A DNA stretch of 11,983 nt from Chloroflexota bacterium (GTDB taxonomy: Bacteria > Chloroflexota > Anaerolineae > Anaerolineales > VGOW01). Below are positions 7,287-11,983 of this stretch, piece after piece (the stretch's first letter is position 1; every line of letters starts with the position of its first letter). The notes under the pieces are model-generated. The model made no database searches, was not told the origin of the DNA, and worked only from the letters and a program-made list of their open reading frames with translations. A program made the position numbers and the translations under genes. The DNA is taken from NCBI GenBank assembly GCA_016215145.1, contig JACRLA010000002.1:971-12953 (forward strand), read 5' to 3'.

Positions 7287-7325
7287 TTAAGACTTCCGAA
7301 GTCTCGTAGACTTCGGAAGTCTTAA
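7287..7325. repeat. Perfect 18-base-arm palindromic hairpin
   Basis: The arms 7287-7304 and 7308-7325 are exact reverse complements with only three bases between them. Each arm also contains an internal palindrome, GACTTC-N-GAAGTC, so the element can fold as one long stem or two small ones. It lies between the cupredoxin terminator and the protease leader and has no coding potential. A REP-like dispersed element is the simplest reading. Confidence 0.65.
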
Positions 7326-7332
7326 GTTAAAT

Positions 7333-7370
7333 AAAAAAGACCCGAAGGGTTTACTAAACCCTTCGGGTCT
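7333..7370 (-). terminator. Intrinsic terminator of the cupredoxin gene
   Basis: A perfect 15-base stem (7338-7352 with 7356-7370) closes a 3-base loop, and on the minus strand it runs directly into six T residues (7333-7338, partly overlapping the stem base). It lies 9 bases after the stop codon of the cupredoxin gene. The plus-strand side has no T-run, so it acts in one direction. Confidence 0.85.
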
Positions 7371-7379
7371 GTGCCACTG

Positions 7380-7742
7380 TTACGGCTCGACGATTAACTT
7401 GCCGACCATACCGGCTTCGGTGTGACCCGGTACATCGCAGATAAAATCGAACGTGCCGGCTTTGGTGGGTGTGAAGGTGATTGTCTTCTTCCCACCGGCG
7501 GGGATCGTTTCCTTTACGTTGAAGTCTTTGACGATGAAGTTATGTTCCAACGTGCCTTCGTTGACGTAATTGACGACCACAGGCTGATTCGCCTTCGCCT
7601 TGATCTCTTTGAGATCAAACTTTATGTCTTGCGCTTTGAGCGTTACCGTTACGCCCGCGCCGCCGCTGCTGCCGCCGCAAGCTGCCAAGAGCAGGCTTGT
7701 CACGACAACCACGACACTAACCACTAAAACTTTTTTGTTCAC
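7380..7742 (-). CDS. Cupredoxin-domain lipoprotein (plastocyanin/azurin-like)
   Basis: The 120-residue protein has a hydrophobic signal sequence (residues 5-21) ending in a lipobox Leu-Ala-Ala-Cys (Cys22), a short Gly/Ser linker, and one cupredoxin domain (about 31-120). All four type 1 copper ligands are visible: His67 (in EHNF), Cys102, His107 and Met112, with the Cys-x4-His-x4-Met spacing of blue copper proteins. It should sit lipid-anchored outside the membrane, as an electron carrier or copper-binding protein. The start codon is GTG at 7742, preceded by AAGGA and, further up, AAAGGAG; no ATG fits. It has its own extended -10 promoter and its own terminator, so it is probably monocistronic. 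The electron-transfer partner is not in the window. Confidence 0.9.
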   Translation of the reverse strand: MNKKVLVVSVVVVVTSLLLAACGGSSGGAGVTVTLKAQDIKFDLKEIKAKANQPVVVNYVNEGTLEHNFIVKDFNVKETIPAGGKKTITFTPTKAGTFDFICDVPGHTEAGMVGKLIVEP

Positions 7743-7779
7743 AGATTTCCTTTTCTCCTTTGTCGAAAAATCGGTGGAG

Positions 7780-7788
7780 ATTATATCA
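7780..7788 (-). promoter_or_regulatory. Extended -10 promoter of the cupredoxin gene
   Basis: On the minus strand TGATATAAT (7780-7788) matches the extended -10 form TGnTATAAT. No good -35 box is seen at 16-18 bases upstream, which extended -10 promoters tolerate. It lies between the corA stop codon and the GTG start, giving a leader of about 30 bases. Confidence 0.5.
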
Positions 7789-7794
7789 CCCGCG

Positions 7795-8766
7795 CTACTC
7801 TATCCAGCCTTGCCGCTTGAACCAGCGCCACAACAAAAACGGGATTGAGATCGTCATCGCCATCATCGCCACAAAAAACGCCGCGCTCCCAAACGGCAGC
7901 GTCTCAAAATTCATGCCGAAGAATCCGGTGAAGAATGTGAGCGGCATAAACAACGCAGTGAGGATCGTCAGCACCTTCATCACGTCATTCGTGCGGTTCG
8001 CCGTTACCGAGAGATAGGTATCGAGTGTGCCGCTAATCAGGTCGCGTAACGTGTCGTTGATGTCTGCCAGACGCACAAAATGATCGTAGACATCGCGGTA
8101 ATAAATTCGTTCCGAGGGATCCACGACGGCGTAGGTGTCGCGGGCGAGGCGGTTCATCACTTCGCGCTGCGGGATGATGATGCGGCGCAGGTGCAGCACG
8201 GCGCGCTTGATGGCAAAGATGCGATTCAACACCGTGCGGTCGGTGCTGGCAAACACATCATCTTCCAGATGATCAATCGCGTCATCCATCTTGTCCACCA
8301 CGGGCATAAAGTCGGCGGCGAGAGTGTCGAGAATGTGATACAGCAAATAGTCCGCGCCGCGCGCCAGATAACGTGGATCGCGCTGGCAGGTGTTCCATAC
8401 ATGGTCGGCTGACAGAAGCGGATTCTTGTGGTGCGTCACCAAAAAATTTTTGCCGAGAAAAGCGTCAATCTCGTGCGTGCCAAGTTCATAACCCTTCTCG
8501 TCAAAGGACAAACCATGAACGACAATGTAAACATAATCGCCCCAGTCATCCACCTTCGGAACGTGCGCTTGTTGAAGCGCGTCGTCAATCGCCAACGGAT
8601 GAAAATTAAACACGTCGGTTAAAAGTTTTTCCACGCGCTCACGCGGTTCGTCGGCAAAGTCTACCCAAAACAAACCGCCCGGATCGTGCAGGGCAACTTT
8701 CCAATGAGTGGTGGGGACATCGGTGGTGCTGTTGCCTTTGCTGTTGCGATAAATCGTGCGGATCAT
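7795..8766 (-). CDS. corA: CorA-family Mg2+/Co2+ transporter
   Basis: The 323-residue protein has the CorA plan: a large cytosolic N-terminal domain (about 1-260, acidic and helical), then two C-terminal transmembrane helices. The signature Gly-Met-Asn is at residues 284-286, right after TM1 (about 263-283) and followed by the FETLPF loop; TM2 is about 293-313. The tail is basic (RWFKRQ), as expected for a cytosolic end. CorA forms a homopentameric, Mg2+-gated channel for divalent cations. The start ATG at 8766 has AAGGAG at 8773-8778. With mgtE broken in this window, corA is the only apparently intact Mg2+ transporter visible. It is flanked upstream by the 7-base repeat array and downstream by the cupredoxin promoter. 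Confidence 0.94.
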   Translation of the reverse strand: MIRTIYRNSKGNSTTDVPTTHWKVALHDPGGLFWVDFADEPRERVEKLLTDVFNFHPLAIDDALQQAHVPKVDDWGDYVYIVVHGLSFDEKGYELGTHEIDAFLGKNFLVTHHKNPLLSADHVWNTCQRDPRYLARGADYLLYHILDTLAADFMPVVDKMDDAIDHLEDDVFASTDRTVLNRIFAIKRAVLHLRRIIIPQREVMNRLARDTYAVVDPSERIYYRDVYDHFVRLADINDTLRDLISGTLDTYLSVTANRTNDVMKVLTILTALFMPLTFFTGFFGMNFETLPFGSAAFFVAMMAMTISIPFLLWRWFKRQGWIE

Positions 8767-8802
8767 AAATGACTCCTTTTAAGCATCGTTGTCACGTCTC
8801 AT

Positions 8803-8872
8803 CCGTATTGCGTATTTCGTATTCCGTTCACGCATCACTCCTCACGAATCACGCCTCACGTATTCCGTCTCA
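8803..8872. repeat. Degenerate 7-base-period tandem array (ten units)
   Basis: Ten consecutive 7-base units fill 8803-8872. The first three are variants of NCGTATT and later ones are mostly variants of CGNNTCA. The same CGTCTCA heptamer stands at both ends (8795-8801 and 8866-8872). Read on the minus strand the array begins exactly at the TGA stop codon of the CoA-transferase gene and then fills most of the gap to corA. It resembles the short tandemly repeated repetitive (STRR) heptamers known from cyanobacteria. Confidence 0.6.
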
Positions 8873-9661
8873 GAGACTTCTCGCATACTCTTCAAACTGC
8901 TCACTGTTACAGGCGTCAATATATTTTAAAATTTCCAAGCCGTCTAACGGATAGAGAGGGTGACACGATGTGGGCGCTGCGCCGCGCGGCGCGTGCGCCA
9001 CAACCTTAACAGACGGCGCGGGGATGTCGGCGTGATCCAACTTCTCGACGATCTCTTCAGCCGTGATGATCGTCGTGGTGGCTAACATCGCCAGTTCAAC
9101 GTCCACTGCTTGGTTGCCGCCGATGATCGCATTGCCGCTTTGATCTGCCTTCAACGCATGGATCACGGCGGTATCCACTTTGATCGCCGGAAACGCAACC
9201 AGTTCTTCACCGCTATACGGATCGCGAATCGTTTTCACATCGGGTCGCAACTTTAAAAGATCAGTGCCGATCCAGCCCCGCCCCGCCATAAAACCTACGT
9301 CGGCAAGCGCCGCCCGCAATCCAAATCCCAAACTCGCTTCCGTTTCTTCAATCACTTGGATGTCGCCCAAGTTCGCTGCCTGCGTGAACATCGGCGCCAG
9401 ACCAAACGCTTCCATTCCAAAATAACACGAGCGAACTTTTTTGACGACGCCCGCGCCGACGAGTAAATCGGATTCGTAAGAGGCGGTGAAAGCGAGAAGC
9501 GTGAGATTGGAGATTGGGGATTGGAGATTAGAACGCAAGAGTTCTTTGACAAATGCCACAGGACGACGGTAGAGAGTCATGCCGCCCAAAGCCAAGGTAG
9601 AGTGAGATGAGATGAGATGAGGCGTCTCGTTTAGAGGAATTATTTTTGAGTGCTGTCCCAT
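8870..9661 (-). CDS. CoA-transferase subunit A, glutaconate/IpdA-like (family I)
   Basis: The 263-residue protein matches family I CoA-transferase alpha subunits: LALGGMTLYRRP near the N-terminus (23-34), DLLVGAG (65-71), SCYFGMEAFGLAP (78-90), then the GFGLRAALADVGFMAGRG region (112-129) and a late VDTAVIHALKAD strand (162-173). These enzymes move CoA between carboxylic acids. The catalytic Glu is in the beta subunit, which is normally the next gene; here the next gene is corA and no beta subunit is seen. Residues 44-53 are encoded by a 7-base tandem repeat and look like an in-frame insertion between strand elements. Residues 14-20 lie in a 5-base repeat. The start at 9661 lacks a good ribosome binding site but gives the expected short lead into the family match. 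Confidence 0.82.
   Translation of the reverse strand: MGQHSKIIPLNETPHLISSHSTLALGGMTLYRRPVAFVKELLRSNLQSPISNLTLLAFTASYESDLLVGAGVVKKVRSCYFGMEAFGLAPMFTQAANLGDIQVIEETEASLGFGLRAALADVGFMAGRGWIGTDLLKLRPDVKTIRDPYSGEELVAFPAIKVDTAVIHALKADQSGNAIIGGNQAVDVELAMLATTTIITAEEIVEKLDHADIPAPSVKVVAHAPRGAAPTSCHPLYPLDGLEILKYIDACNSEQFEEYARSL
9505..9532. repeat. 7-base tandem repeat inside the CoA-transferase coding region
   Basis: Four head-to-tail units of GATTGGA (two exact, two with one change: GATTGGG and GATTAGA) occupy 9505-9532 and encode residues 44-53 of the protein. Seven is not a multiple of three, so gain or loss of one unit would shift the frame. Confidence 0.75.
9604..9621. repeat. 5-base tandem repeat near the CoA-transferase N-terminus
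   Basis: Three exact GAGAT units plus a partial one lie at 9604-9621, encoding residues 14-20 of the CoA-transferase subunit. A change of one unit would also shift the frame. Confidence 0.6.
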
Positions 9662-9686
9662 AGTTTTAAAACCTGCTGTAAAAATT

Positions 9687-9704
9687 TGGCAAAGATATTT
9701 GCCA
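9687..9704. promoter_or_regulatory. Operator-like palindrome TGGCAAA-N4-TTTGCCA
   Basis: A perfect 7-base inverted repeat with a 4-base spacer lies in the 140-base divergent region between the CoA-transferase gene and the first DUF2652 gene. A TATAAT on the minus strand (9714-9719) stands just upstream of it for the CoA-transferase gene, so a repressor bound here would block that transcript near its start. The regulator is not in the window. Confidence 0.45.
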
Positions 9705-9713
9705 CAACGGATG

Positions 9714-9719
9714 ATTATA
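9714..9719 (-). promoter_or_regulatory. Candidate -10 box for the CoA-transferase gene
   Basis: A perfect TATAAT on the minus strand, 52 bases before the ATG. No convincing -35 box is seen 16-18 bases further up, so this rests on the -10 alone. Confidence 0.3.
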
Positions 9720-9748
9720 CGGTAAAACTATTTTGGAGAACTTAGGTC

Positions 9749-9754
9749 TATAAT
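9749..9754 (+). promoter_or_regulatory. Candidate -10 box for the DUF2652 gene pair
   Basis: A perfect TATAAT on the plus strand, 47 bases before the ATG at 9802. No good -35 box is found at standard spacing. It is the only -10-like match on that strand in the divergent region that I would support. Confidence 0.3.
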
Positions 9755-9801
9755 TATTAAACCATGCCAAGTATAAAACTGCCCGCATAAAAGATTGAAT
9801 T

Positions 9802-10896
9802 ATGTCGTCTGCCACGCAACACGGTTGCCTCCTCCTCGCCGACATCAGCGGCTACACATCCTTTGTCGCCGCCACCGAACTTGAGCATTCGCAAGATATT
9901 TTAAGCGAGTTGTTAGAGCTGATTGTCAACCGGCTTACGCCTCCTTTGACTCTTTCCAAGCTCGAAGGGGACGCCGTCTTTGCCTATAAGCCGGATACAA
10001 AGGGCACCTCCATCGCTTCGCTCCTCGACCTGATCGAATCTACCTACGTCGCCTTTCGTGATCGACAAGAGAACATGCACCGCGCAACCTCTTGCACGTG
10101 TAATGCCTGTCGTGCCATCCCTACGCTCGATCTAAAATTTTTCGTGCATCATGGCGATTTCTTTGTGCAAAAAATTTCCGGTCGGGAAGAGCTGGTCGGC
10201 AGTGATGTGAATTTGATCCATCGCTTGACGAAGAATCACATTACCGAAGCGACGGGCTGGAAAGCGTACGCCCTCTTCACCCAAAAAAGTTTAGAGCGCA
10301 TCGGGCTGAAGCCGCAAGAACTCAAGGCACACACCCAGGTTGAAAACTATGAACATCTCGGCGAAGTGAACACATTCAGCCTTGACCTGCGTTCACGTTA
10401 CAAAGAGATCGTCGAAGCGCGGCATGTATTTCTTGAAGCCAACGATGCTGATCTTGTTTTCGTAAATGACTTTAACGCGCCGCCCTCTGTCGTATGGGAA
10501 TGGATGACCGATCCACAGAAGCGCACCCGTTGGATGCACGAGCGAGTGTGGAGCGCGCAATCGCGCCCCGACGGACGCAACGGCGTCGGCGCGCGCAACC
10601 ATTGTGCACACGGCAAAGATGTGGCGATTGAAACCATCCTCGATTGGCGACCCTTTGATTATGTCACGGTAGAGCAGCTCGTCAGCGGATCGAAACTGAT
10701 CGAGACGATTCAATTGGAATCAATATCCAGCGGCACCCGCGTACACACCCACATTCAAATAGTGAATTCGCTCCCGCGCCCGATCAAGCGCGTGTTTACC
10801 TACTTGATCATTACCCAATTGGCAAAATATAAGAACGAAGAAATTTTTGCTCACTTAGCGCGATTGATGCACGAGGAAATAAATCATGGAAACTAA
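9802..10896 (+). CDS. DUF2652 (class III cyclase-like) plus SRPBCC fusion protein, copy 1
   Basis: The 364-residue soluble protein has two parts. Residues 8-205 form a DUF2652 domain with the layout of class III nucleotide cyclases: Asp14 in ADISGYTSF and Asp57 in KLEGDAVFAY match the two metal-binding Asp, Lys53 the purine-contacting Lys, and Asn137 with Arg141 in VNLIHRL the transition-state Asn-x3-Arg. Glu130 stands where adenylyl cyclases usually have Asp. A Cys-x-Cys-x2-Cys motif (98, 100, 103) lies between. Residues 212-350 form a SRPBCC/START-like domain (AxPxxVWEWMTDPxxRxxW, then GVGARNHCAHGKD) that usually holds a hydrophobic ligand. No signal peptide or membrane segment is seen. The family has no established function; a ligand-controlled cyclase or a catalytically inactive sensor both fit. 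The start at 9802 has no clear ribosome binding site. The 3' end overlaps the next gene by 11 bases. Confidence 0.85.
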   Translation: MSSATQHGCLLLADISGYTSFVAATELEHSQDILSELLELIVNRLTPPLTLSKLEGDAVFAYKPDTKGTSIASLLDLIESTYVAFRDRQENMHRATSCTCNACRAIPTLDLKFFVHHGDFFVQKISGREELVGSDVNLIHRLTKNHITEATGWKAYALFTQKSLERIGLKPQELKAHTQVENYEHLGEVNTFSLDLRSRYKEIVEARHVFLEANDADLVFVNDFNAPPSVVWEWMTDPQKRTRWMHERVWSAQSRPDGRNGVGARNHCAHGKDVAIETILDWRPFDYVTVEQLVSGSKLIETIQLESISSGTRVHTHIQIVNSLPRPIKRVFTYLIITQLAKYKNEEIFAHLARLMHEEINHGN

Positions 10897-11983
10897 AACT
10901 CAACACGGTTATCTCCTCCTTGCCGACATCAGCGGCTACACTTCTTTTGTCGCAGGAACAGAGCTCGAACACGCTCACGAAATTTTGACCGAACTGCTCG
11001 CCGTGATCGTCAAACGATTCCAACAAGCGCTGACCATTTCCAAACTCGAAGGGGACGCCGTCTTTGCCTACGTCCCCGAATTTAAATTCACCCGCGGCGA
11101 AGCGCTGATCGAATTGATCGAGGCGACCTACGTCGCCTTCCGCGACACGCAGGTGAATATGCACCATCGCACCACCTGCACTTGCTCCGCCTGCCGCGCC
11201 ATCCCCACCCTCGATCTCAAATTCTTCGCCCATCATGGCGATTACATCATTCAAGACATCATGGGCAGCAAAGAACTGGTCGGGTCCGATGTCAATCTGA
11301 TTCATCGTCTGATGAAGAATCATGTCAGCGAAGCAACGGGTTGGAAAGCCTATACCCTCTTCACACAAAAAGGCTTGGAGCATGTCGGCATCTCTAATGA
11401 TGGGATGCATCCTCAAGTAGAAAACTACGAGCATCTGGGTGACGTGCAAACCTACAGCGATAACTTGCATGAGCGCTATCAACAGATCATCGAAACGCGC
11501 CGTGTCTTTCTCGAAGCGAAAGACGCCGATGCAGTTTACACCCAAGAGTTTGATGCGCCGCCCGCCATTGTGTGGGATTGGTGGAACAATCCATTAAATC
11601 GCGACAACTGGGACCCGGCGGGGCATAATCGCTGGCGGCTCGGCACACGTCTTTCCGGCGGACGTACCGGCGTGGGCGCGCGCAACCATTGCGCTCATGG
11701 TAAAGACGATGCCTTGGAAGAGATCACCGACTGGCGACCCTTTGATTACGTATCGTTGATAAGCATTGTCAGTAACATGTCTATGCCCGAGACGGTGATC
11801 TTTGAGCCGATTGACGATGGCAGGCGCACACGGGTGTACGATCACATCAACATGGAAATACCCTTGCCCAAATTTCTGCGGCGATTAATTGTTAGACCCT
11901 TATTCGAGATAATGGCGAAGTATACGAAAATGCTGCAACACTCATCCGACCTGTTAAATCAACGTCTGGCAGAAAAGGAAAAC
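10886..11983 (+). CDS. DUF2652 plus SRPBCC fusion protein, copy 2 (runs off right edge)
   Basis: Starting at the ATG at 10886, an open frame of 366 codons reaches the right edge with no stop. It is a paralogue of the upstream gene with no length change over the first 141 residues: Asp14, Lys53, Asp57, Cys98/100/103, Glu130, Asn137 and Arg141 all sit at identical positions. The SRPBCC half shares the GVGARNHCAHGKD signature but differs in the loop before it (a Trp/Asn/Arg-rich stretch) and in the last helix, so its ligand may differ. A GAGGAAA ribosome binding site lies 7 bases before the ATG, inside copy 1, so the two are co-transcribed and probably translationally coupled. The C-terminal Lys/Glu-rich residues suggest the true end is only a few codons beyond the window. 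Confidence 0.85.
   Translation, partial: METKTQHGYLLLADISGYTSFVAGTELEHAHEILTELLAVIVKRFQQALTISKLEGDAVFAYVPEFKFTRGEALIELIEATYVAFRDTQVNMHHRTTCTCSACRAIPTLDLKFFAHHGDYIIQDIMGSKELVGSDVNLIHRLMKNHVSEATGWKAYTLFTQKGLEHVGISNDGMHPQVENYEHLGDVQTYSDNLHERYQQIIETRRVFLEAKDADAVYTQEFDAPPAIVWDWWNNPLNRDNWDPAGHNRWRLGTRLSGGRTGVGARNHCAHGKDDALEEITDWRPFDYVSLISIVSNMSMPETVIFEPIDDGRRTRVYDHINMEIPLPKFLRRLIVRPLFEIMAKYTKMLQHSSDLLNQRLAEKEN

Noticed and set aside
8803..8872. Possible CRISPR-like array
   Set aside because: The period is 7 bases with no unique spacers, and no cas gene is present.
8979..8992. Perfect 14-base GC palindrome GCGCCGCGCGGCGC
   Set aside because: It lies inside the CoA-transferase coding region over Arg/Gly/Ala codons, where GC-rich codon use explains it.
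9764..9790. Eight-codon frame starting with ATG just upstream of the first DUF2652 gene
   Set aside because: Too short, no ribosome binding site, and no attenuator hairpin after it; leader-peptide function cannot be supported.
10811..11545. A 244-codon minus-strand frame opposite the second DUF2652 gene
   Set aside because: The plus-strand frame has clear conserved motifs and an upstream paralogue with the same sequence. The minus frame is an antisense shadow, and many of its residues mirror conserved plus-strand codons.

Overview
The window reads as a chromosomal segment of a Gram-negative-type or monoderm-like environmental bacterium, most likely a Chloroflexota (Anaerolineae-like) genome. 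That placement is inference. It rests on the lipoprotein style (Ala/Pro/Thr linker after the lipobox), the DUF2652-SRPBCC proteins, the glutaconate-type CoA-transferase subunit, the moderate GC content, and the many short intergenic hairpins and degenerate 7-base tandem repeats. No rRNA, tRNA, CRISPR array, transposase or phage gene was seen.

Layout. From 1 to 9661 every gene lies on the minus strand; from 9802 to the right edge the genes lie on the plus strand. Reading the minus-strand block in transcription order (right to left): an apparently orphan CoA-transferase subunit A (8870-9661), a CorA Mg2+/divalent cation channel (7795-8766), a small cupredoxin lipoprotein with its own terminator (7380-7742), an S41 carboxy-terminal processing protease (5914-7170), a potassium-transport operon made of a KimA-type K+ importer (3787-5703) and two single-RCK TrkA-like proteins (3092-3784, 2414-3088), a broken mgtE (1057-2293), a UbiE-type methyltransferase (174-947) and the first 39 codons of a lipoprotein (1-118). 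The plus-strand block holds two tandem, overlapping paralogues (9802-10896 and 10886 to beyond 11983). Each joins a class III cyclase-like DUF2652 domain to a SRPBCC ligand-binding domain.

Functional picture. The central part is a cation-homeostasis neighbourhood: KimA-like K+ import with two cytosolic NAD-binding RCK sensors in a tightly packed operon (gaps of 2 and 3 bases), followed by MgtE, with CorA a few kilobases away. The mgtE copy has lost about 45 codons (transmembrane helix 3 and flanks) and is frameshifted at about 1272, so CorA may be the only intact Mg2+ route in this window. The K+ operon has a good sigma-70-type promoter and a structured leader of about 100 bases.

The least described part is the DUF2652-SRPBCC pair. 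Both copies keep the two metal-binding Asp residues, the adenine-type Lys and the Asn-x3-Arg of class III nucleotide cyclases, add a shared Cys-x-Cys-x2-Cys motif, and end in a START-like pocket domain. This suggests a ligand-responsive nucleotide cyclase or a derived sensor pair. The second structural theme is repeats: a 7-base-period tandem array that begins exactly at the CoA-transferase stop codon, another 7-base array inside the coding region of the same gene, and four strong hairpins between genes.
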